A stretch of DNA of 5,188 nt. Origin: Acidianus hospitalis. GTDB lineage: Archaea > Thermoproteota > Thermoprotei_A > Sulfolobales > Sulfolobaceae. How positions within the stretch are numbered: position 1 is the stretch's first letter; each line of letters starts with the position of its first letter. Where the stretch lies: positions 1 to 5,188 of the forward strand of contig QEFD01000169.1 in NCBI GenBank assembly GCA_003086435.1, in the 5' to 3' direction. The position numbers were made by a program, and so were the translations under genes. Under the pieces are notes generated by a model. That model did no database searches, was not told the origin of the DNA, and worked only from the letters and a program-made list of their open reading frames with translations. Positions 1 to 5,165 of this stretch are shown here, piece by piece.

Positions 1-7
1 ACACCCC

Positions 8-36
8 AGTCAGATCTGTATTACTCAGATCTGACT
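8..36. repeat. Perfect 11-bp inverted repeat with 7-base spacer
   Basis: The arms AGTCAGATCTG (8-18) and CAGATCTGACT (26-36) are exact reverse complements around the spacer TATTACT. Each arm contains the 8-base palindrome CAGATCTG, so TCAGATCTG also occurs as a direct repeat 15 bases apart. It lies 26 bases beyond the stop codon of the leftward membrane-protein gene and could form a hairpin in its 3' RNA. No T-run follows on the minus strand, so a bacterial-style terminator is unlikely. Its place just downstream of a minus-strand TATA-like box suits a repressor operator better. The pairing is certain; the function is inferred. Confidence 0.85.
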
Positions 37-42
37 AATATG

Positions 43-52
43 TTTTATATAA
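43..52 (-). promoter_or_regulatory. Possible TATA box for a leftward gene beyond the window
   Basis: The minus strand reads CTTATATAAAACAT here, close to the A/T-rich archaeal TATA box. It sits between the stop codon of the membrane-protein gene and the left edge. A start site about 25 bases downstream would fall near position 20, inside the inverted repeat at 8-36. The gene it would serve lies outside the window, so this is only a candidate. The plus strand is also TATA-like (TTTTATATAA), but that would point into antisense of the neighbouring gene. Confidence 0.3.
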
Positions 53-62
53 GGAAGTCAGC

Positions 63-1667
63 TCAGCTAATTCCAATAACGATGCCTGGAGCCATGTAAA
101 TTATTCCGTCCCTCAAACTCGTATTATGAACTATCTCTTGAATTATCGAGAAGTTACCGTACTCATAATAATAAGACTGTATCAAACCTGAAATCGAATA
201 CCCAGTAAGTGTAGCGTTAATACTTAAAGGACAATAAGCCGTTAGGAGGAACGAAGGAGGTTTGGACACGGCGTAAGTATAAAGGAATTCAAAGTAATTA
301 TTATTAAGCGTGGCTTCAAAATTCCTACCCTCATAATAATAAAGCGAACCAATTAACACTAGGACAATAACCATGGTAGCGAATAAAGGCTTAAGCTTTC
401 TGGAGAAAGATATTTCGGCAAAAGCTATTGCCATAAATGGCATTAACTGTTGCGGAATCCTCGTAATATAACCCGCACCACCTAACTTTGTTGCTACCGG
501 ACCCACTATTAGGGAAGTAATGAGTATCAACACAGCTAGCATTAAGTATTCCTCCTTTTTATCGCTCTTACGCGATAGTAAGAAAAATAGCAGTGCAGGA
601 GTCAAAGTTATTATAGCCATGTATATTGCCTCATAAAACACTATTTCAGCCCATATAGGCAAAGGTCTGTATAAATCTTGTGATACTACATTAATTGCAC
701 TAGAAGGCTTTGTGAAAAACGTTACTACATCATAACCTAAAACTACGTAACCACCGTAAACCATAGCTAGGTAATTAAGGTAACTTATCCAACCTATTCC
801 GAATAGCACTGTATAATAAAGTGGCGTTCTGTTCTTCCTTAAATAGTAAAGAGCAATTGCTAAAAGCCCGAAGAAGGAAAAGAATGCAACGCCTAATTGA
901 GATAGTATTATCCCTGATGATAGTACTGCTATTGGCACTGAATGTTTCAGCCCCCCTTCCTTAACGCTTAAGTAAACTAATAAAAGCAGTAACCAGTAAA
1001 GGGGCGTAGCGTAAGTTTGGTCTACGTAATGAAGGTTTGGCGAGAACTCGAAGCCGAAGAATATTATGAGACCTATAAAGCTCTTATATATGTCTAAACC
1101 TAATTTTCGGAAGACGTATAAGACTATTGGAGTATAAACCAAGACCTCTACCACGTTATAGTACTTTACCAGAAAGGAGAGAATAAAGGCTGTAGGTGAT
1201 GTGGGTATACCATTCATTATATCTATTAGCATAGCGTTAGCCCATTCAAAGCCTGGCTCTTGCCTTACTATTTGATCAAGGGGATAAATTGGTGTAGTAT
1301 GGCCAGTATAGATTACATATTCTGTCCTTGCTAAAAATCCTCCTGCGTCATAAAACTCACTGCCGTATTGAGGAAATGAGAACCAAGGTAAGTAAAAACG
1401 AGCTAAAATAAACGCTATTAAGGGAATTGTTAAGAAGATTACGCTCTTGTTCTTTTTAGTTAAGTAAATTAAAGTGAAGGAGAGGGCTGTGAGGACTGAG
1501 AATAGGGGAAAAGCGTAAGGGTCTAGACTCATTTGGCTAAAATAGTCCTTAAATCCCATTAACCTGGAATATGATAGGAGCGTAAGCGTATAAATTGTTA
1601 AAACTACTAAAACTGATAAGGAGACTACAAATGAGGGTAATGTGCTTCTCCCTATCTTTACAGCCAT
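63..1667 (-). CDS. Multi-pass membrane protein, probable GT-C fold glycosyltransferase
   Basis: This 534-residue protein is probably a membrane glycosyltransferase that uses a polyprenyl-phosphate sugar on the outer face of the membrane. About 13 hydrophobic segments are visible, near residues 11-31, 51-69, 76-95, 160-185, 195-209, 218-235, 243-257, 258-275, 283-300, 340-365, 374-393, 405-420 and 427-444. Basic clusters (KKNK at 71, RKNR at 277, RKSDKK at 366, SRKLK at 422) put the N-terminus inside and the C-terminus outside. The large loop at 96-158 is then outside; it carries YDAGGF with Asp107, Arg114 and His123, the place where GT-C enzymes keep a catalytic or metal-binding acid. The last 90 residues form an outside domain with three N-glycosylation sequons (Asn484, Asn505, Asn515). 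No WWDYG motif is present, so it is not the AglB oligosaccharyltransferase. The ATG start is preceded by GGTGA 12 bases upstream. It diverges from the GT4 gene to its right. A polysaccharide polymerase or transporter is the main alternative; the membrane assignment is firm, the enzyme class moderate. Confidence 0.8.
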   Translation of the reverse strand: MAVKIGRSTLPSFVVSLSVLVVLTIYTLTLLSYSRLMGFKDYFSQMSLDPYAFPLFSVLTALSFTLIYLTKKNKSVIFLTIPLIAFILARFYLPWFSFPQYGSEFYDAGGFLARTEYVIYTGHTTPIYPLDQIVRQEPGFEWANAMLIDIMNGIPTSPTAFILSFLVKYYNVVEVLVYTPIVLYVFRKLGLDIYKSFIGLIIFFGFEFSPNLHYVDQTYATPLYWLLLLLVYLSVKEGGLKHSVPIAVLSSGIILSQLGVAFFSFFGLLAIALYYLRKNRTPLYYTVLFGIGWISYLNYLAMVYGGYVVLGYDVVTFFTKPSSAINVVSQDLYRPLPIWAEIVFYEAIYMAIITLTPALLFFLLSRKSDKKEEYLMLAVLILITSLIVGPVATKLGGAGYITRIPQQLMPFMAIAFAEISFSRKLKPLFATMVIVLVLIGSLYYYEGRNFEATLNNNYFEFLYTYAVSKPPSFLLTAYCPLSINATLTGYSISGLIQSYYYEYGNFSIIQEIVHNTSLRDGIIYMAPGIVIGIS

Positions 1668-1679
1668 TAAACTATTTCT

Positions 1680-1684
1680 TCACC
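1680..1684 (-). promoter_or_regulatory. Shine-Dalgarno-like GGTGA before the membrane-protein gene
   Basis: The minus strand reads GGTGA, complementary to the archaeal 16S rRNA 3' end, 12 bases before the ATG at 1667. The spacing is slightly long. It only works if transcription starts upstream of it, which favours the far TATA-like box at 1727-1735 over the near one at 1689-1704. None of the other three genes here has such a motif. Confidence 0.45.
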
Positions 1685-1688
1685 TAAA

Positions 1689-1735
1689 CCTTTAATATTT
1701 TATTCTCGTTACAGAGTAACCATAGTCCATATATC
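1689..1735 (-). promoter_or_regulatory. Promoter region of the membrane-protein gene, two TATA-like candidates
   Basis: On the minus strand there are two A/T boxes. AATAAAATATTAAAGG (1689-1704) would start RNA only a few bases before the ATG, giving a nearly leaderless message. GATATATGG (1727-1735) would start RNA near 1705, giving a leader of roughly 38 bases that includes the GGTGA site. The dyad GTTAC-AGA-GTAAC (1708-1720) lies between the two boxes. Which box is used cannot be settled from sequence alone. Confidence 0.4.
1708..1720. repeat. Small dyad GTTAC-AGA-GTAAC
   Basis: A perfect 5-bp inverted repeat with a 3-base spacer lies in the divergent control region. It is just upstream of the near TATA-like box of the leftward gene, or between TATA box and start site if the far box is used. 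Both are places where an archaeal regulator could bind. The repeat is short and could be chance; regulation is inferred. Confidence 0.4.
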
Positions 1736-1754
1736 AAGGAGTGTAAAGCCTAAG

Positions 1755-1772
1755 ATTGTAATAAATTACAAT
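1755..1772. repeat. 18-bp dyad ATTGTAAT-AA-ATTACAAT, candidate operator
   Basis: Two 8-base arms, 1755-1762 and 1765-1772, are exact reverse complements with a 2-base spacer. The size and symmetry suit a dimeric helix-turn-helix regulator. A further near half-site, TTTACAAT, lies at 1793-1800. The dyad is near the middle of the region between two divergent genes, about 57 bases before the TATA box of the rightward GT4 gene, so it could affect both. The A/T-rich background makes such repeats less surprising. Confidence 0.5.
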
Positions 1773-1808
1773 AATTTATAGTTATTATTAAATTTACAAT
1801 TCCATTTA

Positions 1809-1824
1809 CGAAGTTTACACTTCG
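1809..1824. repeat. Dyad CGAAGT-TTAC-ACTTCG beside a TATA box
   Basis: This perfect 6-bp inverted repeat with a 4-base spacer ends five bases before the TATA-like box at 1829. It has more G and C than its surroundings, which makes a chance match less likely. Its place next to the TFB recognition element suits control of the rightward GT4 gene, by activation or repression. The repeat is seen directly; the role is inferred. Confidence 0.5.
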
Positions 1825-1828
1825 CACA

Positions 1829-1842
1829 TTTATAATTTATAA
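1829..1842 (+). promoter_or_regulatory. TATA box of the rightward GT4 gene
   Basis: TTTATAATTTATAA contains two overlapping TATA-like boxes centred 24-30 bases before the ATG at 1863. Archaeal transcription starts about 25 bases downstream of the box, so RNA should begin at or within a few bases of the ATG. The bases before the ATG (CTAATAGGT) have no good ribosome-binding motif, in keeping with a leaderless message. Confidence 0.6.
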
Positions 1843-1862
1843 TCTTTTATTATCTAATAGGT

Positions 1863-2951
1863 ATGAGAGTAGTTCACGTTGCCCCTTTTTATTATCCAAT
1901 AAAGGGTGGAGTAGAGACAGTAGTACAGAAAATTAGTGAGTACTTAGCTAGTAAAGGTAATGAGGTTTACGTTATTACCTATAATAGGGATCGACTTAAA
2001 GGTAAAAATATTCTTAAGGAAATTGAGCAAATAAATAATGTAAATGTGATCAGACTTCCTGTACAATTTACATGGAGTCATGGAAGTTATTCAAATAAAT
2101 TGTTAGAGGTTATAAGACATATAGATCCAGACATTATTCATGTTCACGTATGGAGGCATCCGCATGTGTTCCAATTAGCAAATGAAAAATTCGTTAAAAT
2201 ATTACAGCCTCATTCTCCTTTTTATCCAGTTTCTCAAGTAGGCCTAATAACATTTATTTATTATAAACTTATTGATAATCTATTTTCTTCAGTCATTAGG
2301 AAGTATAATATTATAGCAATAACGCCGATAGAACAAGAAATTCTAATGAGGAAATTTAAAGTTCCATCGACGTTGATCCCTAATGGTGTAGACGATGTCT
2401 ACTTTGAACAAAAGACAGAAGATAAAGGATATTTACTTTATATTGGAAGGATAAGTAAGGAGAAGAACCTGCTAACATTACTCAAAGCATATAAGATTTC
2501 TGGGATAAAAAATAAGTTAATCTTAGCTGGTCCAGACGGAGGAATTGTTAAAGAACTCTTATCATATTCCAAGAAATACCAACTTAATGTTGAATACAAA
2601 AATGAAGTAAGCGAATCAGAGAAAATAGAGCTAATAAGCAAATGCCGTGTATTTATAAATCCGCGTCCAGTTGAAGCATTTGGCATAACTTTACTGGAAG
2701 CTGAAGCTATGGGAAAGCCAACTATTATAGTTGGCAATGGCGGACAAACGTACGTAGCACCACCTAATATAGCTAGTTTGAGAGCGGAAAATGATCCGTA
2801 TTCCTTGGCTAAAGCAATAACCACTTTGGTAGTAGATAATTCTATATACAGTAAATTAAGTGAAGGTGCCAGAAAATGGGCTGAAAACTTCAGATGGAGT
2901 AAGATTTTACCTAGATTTCGAGTATATTACGAAAAATTATTACATTACTAG
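1863..2951 (+). CDS. GT4-type (GT-B fold) glycosyltransferase
   Basis: This 362-residue enzyme should transfer a sugar from a nucleotide donor to a lipid-linked or polysaccharide acceptor, with retention of configuration, on the cytoplasmic side. Its length is normal for the family. The N-terminal Rossmann domain (about 1-165) starts with a beta strand at MRVVHVAPFYYP and has the glycine loop KGGVE (14-18) and HVHVW (93-97). The C-terminal donor domain (about 170-350) has PNGVD (173-177), GRISKEKN (195-202) with the usual Arg196 and Lys201 for phosphate binding, and the EX7E pair Glu271 and Glu279 in EAFGITLLEAEAMGKP. A hydrophobic stretch at 125-149 with nearby lysines may touch the membrane. 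The ATG opens the first beta strand, so the start is secure. The gene is more A/T-rich than its left neighbour. The GT2 gene follows 45 bases later in the same direction. Donor sugar and acceptor cannot be told; the family call is very safe. Confidence 0.95.
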   Translation: MRVVHVAPFYYPIKGGVETVVQKISEYLASKGNEVYVITYNRDRLKGKNILKEIEQINNVNVIRLPVQFTWSHGSYSNKLLEVIRHIDPDIIHVHVWRHPHVFQLANEKFVKILQPHSPFYPVSQVGLITFIYYKLIDNLFSSVIRKYNIIAITPIEQEILMRKFKVPSTLIPNGVDDVYFEQKTEDKGYLLYIGRISKEKNLLTLLKAYKISGIKNKLILAGPDGGIVKELLSYSKKYQLNVEYKNEVSESEKIELISKCRVFINPRPVEAFGITLLEAEAMGKPTIIVGNGGQTYVAPPNIASLRAENDPYSLAKAITTLVVDNSIYSKLSEGARKWAENFRWSKILPRFRVYYEKLLHY

Positions 2952-2966
2952 CGTCTTAATAATAAG

Positions 2967-2996
2967 CTTTTTATTCTTCTTTTTCTTATTCTTTTT
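2967..2996 (+). terminator. Pyrimidine tract that may end the GT4 gene
   Basis: Thirty bases just before the next ATG consist of T and C with only three A, including three runs of five T. Archaeal RNA polymerase stops at such U-rich stretches without a hairpin, so this can end the GT4 transcript, which finishes at 2951. Read-through into the GT2 gene is also possible given the short gap. The composition is seen directly; termination is inferred. Confidence 0.5.
2968..2975 (+). promoter_or_regulatory. Possible TATA box of the GT2 gene
   Basis: TTTTTATT lies about 25 bases before the ATG at 2997, the right distance for a leaderless message starting at the ATG. TTAATAATAA at 2956-2965 is a second choice and would give a leader of about 10 bases. 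No ribosome-binding motif precedes the ATG, only pyrimidines, which argues that the gene has its own leaderless transcript in addition to any read-through from the gene before it. Confidence 0.4.
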
Positions 2997-4016
2997 ATGC
3001 CTTTTATTTCAGTTATTATTACTGCTCATAATAGGAGGGAGTTTTTGTTAGATGCTGTTAACTCTGCCTTAAACCAAACGTTACCTAAAGATGAATATGA
3101 AATAATTGTTGTGAAAAACTTCGAGGACGAGAGGATTGATAAGTTCCTTGAAGAACATAATGGGAAGAATATAGTAACGAAGGAAGAACCCGCTGGTATT
3201 TACCTTGTTAAAGGTGTTGAGGAGAGTAAAGGTGAAGTGATATCATTACTTGATGACGATGACTTATGGTTACCACAAAAATTAGAAATAGTAAAACAAG
3301 TATTCAAAGATAAAGACGTAATATACTACCATAACAATTTTTATAATTTTAGTAGGTTTTCTAGTTTAAGTTTGTTAATAGATAGAATTCAATCAAGTAA
3401 TGATAGGAGTAAAATATCAAAACTAAAAATATATGATATGAAAAACGACCTTTTTCTTCAAATAAATAGTTCCTCAATAGCTGTCAGAAAAAAGATTTTT
3501 AATAAGAATATATTAGATAAGATTAAAAATGTTTCCATCTCAGTTGATGTTTTACTATTTTACTTAGCATATTGTCACGATGGAGATTTTGTATTTGATA
3601 ATAAAATATTAACTTTAAGAAGAGTCCATAATATTAATACTAGTGTAGATAGAATAAGTGATTATGAAGATTGGTTGTACAATTTGTCTAAAATGAGCGT
3701 AAAATACATGAATGCCTACTCGACATTTTTAAATATTTTCACTTCTTTTGAATGCGAAATACCAGATAAATATAAGAAAAAACTACTTTCCCACCTTGAA
3801 GCTATGTATCTAGGCTGGACCGTTACTTATAGTAGATTACCTAATACAAAAAATGAACTCACATTAAAAGAGCTTATTAAATACCTTAGCTATCAACGTA
3901 GTTTAAAGTCATTTTTATACGGATTTCTACCTTTTGCTCCTAAGAAAATCAAGGAATACGCAATAAAGAAATGGTATAATTATAATCTAAGTGTTATGGG
4001 ATCAAATGAACAGTAA
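2997..4016 (+). CDS. GT2-type (GT-A fold) glycosyltransferase
   Basis: This 339-residue enzyme should transfer a sugar from a nucleotide donor with inversion, at the cytoplasmic face. The GT-A domain covers about residues 1-215. It opens with FISVIITAHNRREFL (3-17) and has a metal-binding acid run LLDDDDLWLPQKLE (84-97), typical of the family. SSSIAVRK (158-165), VSVD-like acid Asp184 and RRVHNINTS (208-216) match the usual acceptor-side motifs. The second strand reads EIIVVKNFEDERID, with Lys-Asn where most relatives have VVDD. The remaining 120 residues are a basic, aromatic-rich tail; 302-327 (LKSFLYGF, then KKIKEYAIKKW) may bind membrane lipids. The ATG sits at the first beta strand. It has no ribosome-binding motif and follows a pyrimidine tract. 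Hand counts give about 34% G+C for 3001-3300 but about 23% for 3301-3660. It shares direction with the GT4 gene before it and converges with the next. The sugar is unknown. Confidence 0.93.
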   Translation: MPFISVIITAHNRREFLLDAVNSALNQTLPKDEYEIIVVKNFEDERIDKFLEEHNGKNIVTKEEPAGIYLVKGVEESKGEVISLLDDDDLWLPQKLEIVKQVFKDKDVIYYHNNFYNFSRFSSLSLLIDRIQSSNDRSKISKLKIYDMKNDLFLQINSSSIAVRKKIFNKNILDKIKNVSISVDVLLFYLAYCHDGDFVFDNKILTLRRVHNINTSVDRISDYEDWLYNLSKMSVKYMNAYSTFLNIFTSFECEIPDKYKKKLLSHLEAMYLGWTVTYSRLPNTKNELTLKELIKYLSYQRSLKSFLYGFLPFAPKKIKEYAIKKWYNYNLSVMGSNEQ

Positions 4017-4020
4017 TAGG

Positions 4021-4029
4021 CTTTTCTTA
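4021..4029 (+). terminator. Short T-rich tract after the GT2 gene
   Basis: CTTTTCTTA begins five bases after the TAA stop. It is the only T-rich stretch in the 74-base gap between the convergent genes and may stop the rightward transcript in the archaeal manner. It is weak compared with the tract at 2967-2996. No T-rich run is seen on the minus strand after the leftward gene's stop at 4091, so that transcript may run into the end of the GT2 gene as antisense. Confidence 0.35.
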
Positions 4030-4030
4030 G

Positions 4031-4045
4031 TTGATTATGCATCAA
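4031..4045. repeat. Small inverted repeat between convergent genes
   Basis: TTGAT (4031-4035) and ATCAA (4041-4045) are exact reverse complements around TATGC. The hairpin would be weak, with mostly A-T pairs. It lies right after the T-rich tract and could mark RNA ends from either side, but chance is a fair explanation. Confidence 0.25.
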
Positions 4046-4090
4046 TATGCGCTTGACTAATACAATTTCACAATTAATATTTCTCAACAA

Positions 4091-5116
4091 CTAATCAGAT
4101 ATTAAATCCAGATATTTTTTAGATATGGAAATATAGTCATATTTTTCTACTAGCTTTTTTCCATTACTGCTTATCTTTTCCCATAACTCATAGTTTGATA
4201 ACATAATTTCTAATTTCTCAGCGTAATTCTTAGGGTTAATCCCATTAATTCTAAAACCATTGTATCCATCAATTAATGCCTCTTCTGGAATACAATTACT
4301 GCCGACCACTGGAGTACCGCTTGCTGAAGCTTCGAGAGTCGTATACGAAAAGCCATCAAATGTAGACGGTAAAATTAAGGCTATAGCTCTTGCATATAAT
4401 TCTTTGAGTTCTTCATCATTTACGACTTTAGGGATAATCCAGTCATATTTAAACTTTTCCTTCCAGTAATGAGCGGCAGGGCCTACTATAACTAGGTTCA
4501 CGTTAAACCCTCTTTCCCTTAAGAGCCTAATAGCCTCAACAGAAACGGGAACGTTTTTCTCACCTCTAGTCCCTACATGAAGGATAAATTCTCTCTTATC
4601 TCTAGGGTAGGATTTAAATCCCTCGTTCTTAAAGGGAATCGGTATAACTTCGTGACATTTAATGCCCAACTCTGAAGCCATTCTCTTAACCTTCTGCGAA
4701 ATACACACGACATAATCTTGCCTGGAATAAAGGAAGCGTAAAGCTAACGCTTTTACCTTACTCTTTTTAGCTTCATCAAGACCATTACCGTGAATTACTG
4801 CAATTTTCTTAGCCTTACTTCTAATCCACGTAACTCCATTCATTATGACCAAATCTGGAGAAAGCTCATTTACTACCTTGCTTCCCTCAAAAAACCAATC
4901 AATAACTACTTTTTTTATAGGCTTAGGGACTGAAAAAGCATTATATTTAGCATCAGCACCCCATCTTTCCAAAGGGGAAAAATCGCGTTCAACGTGATGC
5001 GTAAGGAAAAATACTTCGTTACCTAATTTTCTCATTCCTTCCCCTAATGTGAAAACAAACCTGCTGATGCCGTCTAGGGCATCAAGATGCTCTCTTCTTG
5101 TTATTATTATCCTCAC
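4091..5116 (-). CDS. GT4-type (GT-B fold) glycosyltransferase with GTG start
   Basis: This 341-residue enzyme should transfer a sugar from a nucleotide donor with retention, in the cytoplasm or at the inner membrane face. The N-terminal domain (about 1-160) begins MRIIITRREH, with a glycine loop DGISRF (15-20), HGNG (109-112) and VCIS (137-140). The donor domain (about 175-330) has HVGTRGEKN (180-188) with Arg184 and Lys187, and the signature FDGFSYTTLEASASGTPVV. The first acid of the EX7E motif is Asp254 instead of Glu; the second is Glu262. Asp at this place is also found in many GT4 enzymes. The hinge reads PIPF (159-162) where PNGVD is usual. The start is GTG; the reading frame has a stop 18 bases upstream and no ATG between, and the next Met (28) would remove the first strand and loop. 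No ribosome-binding motif precedes it. It converges with the GT2 gene. It differs clearly from the other GT4 protein, so it is not a recent duplicate. The sugar is unknown. Confidence 0.93.
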   Translation of the reverse strand: MRIIITRREHLDALDGISRFVFTLGEGMRKLGNEVFFLTHHVERDFSPLERWGADAKYNAFSVPKPIKKVVIDWFFEGSKVVNELSPDLVIMNGVTWIRSKAKKIAVIHGNGLDEAKKSKVKALALRFLYSRQDYVVCISQKVKRMASELGIKCHEVIPIPFKNEGFKSYPRDKREFILHVGTRGEKNVPVSVEAIRLLRERGFNVNLVIVGPAAHYWKEKFKYDWIIPKVVNDEELKELYARAIALILPSTFDGFSYTTLEASASGTPVVGSNCIPEEALIDGYNGFRINGINPKNYAEKLEIMLSNYELWEKISSNGKKLVEKYDYISISKKYLDLISD

Positions 5117-5123
5117 AATAGTA

Positions 5124-5134
5124 ATGTATAATTA
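5124..5134 (+). promoter_or_regulatory. Possible TATA box for a rightward gene beyond the window
   Basis: On the plus strand ATGTATAATTA looks like an archaeal TATA box and would start RNA near 5155. This agrees with the ribosome-binding-like GGGGAGG near 5177-5183. If so, the leftward GT4 gene has a divergent partner just off the right edge. No coding sequence is visible inside the window to prove it. Confidence 0.25.
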
Positions 5135-5138
5135 GACT

Positions 5139-5154
5139 ACTTTAAGCTTTAAGC
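5139..5154 (-). promoter_or_regulatory. Possible TATA box of the leftward GT4 gene, tandem CTTAAAG
   Basis: The minus strand reads GCTTAAAGCTTAAAGT, a tandem 7-base repeat that is A/T-rich and centred about 30 bases before the GTG at 5116. This is about the right distance for a leaderless message. A second A/T box, TAATTATACATTA, lies only 6-18 bases before the start and is too close to be the TATA box. Confidence 0.4.
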
Positions 5155-5165
5155 CATAGGTGTCA

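Noticed and set aside
1..62. Left inverted repeat as an insertion-sequence end or a CRISPR repeat
   Set aside because: There is no transposase, no target duplication visible, and no regularly spaced further copies in the window.
63..1667. Membrane protein as the AglB oligosaccharyltransferase
   Set aside because: The helix count and outer tail are similar, but the WWDYG motif required for AglB is absent and the tail is too short.
1692..1730. 12-codon minus-strand leader reading frame (starts MDYGYSV) before the membrane-protein gene
   Set aside because: It overlaps both TATA-like boxes, so it would not be fully transcribed, and it has no ribosome-binding site.
2438..2824. 128-codon open frame on the minus strand inside the first GT4 gene
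   Set aside because: It lies opposite a fully conserved GT4 coding region, has no promoter or ribosome-binding site, and its protein shows no recognisable domain.
2860..3051. 63-codon plus-strand open frame spanning the gap between the GT4 and GT2 genes
   Set aside because: It overlaps both genes out of frame, and its hydrophobic Phe/Leu run is only the translation of the pyrimidine tract.
3249..3264. TTGATGACGATGAC resembling box C of an archaeal C/D guide RNA
   Set aside because: It encodes the catalytic DDDD run of the GT2 enzyme, and no matching D and C'/D' boxes are in place.
4260..4469. 69-codon plus-strand open frame opposite the second GT4 gene
   Set aside because: It is an antisense shadow of the conserved donor domain, with no start signals of its own.
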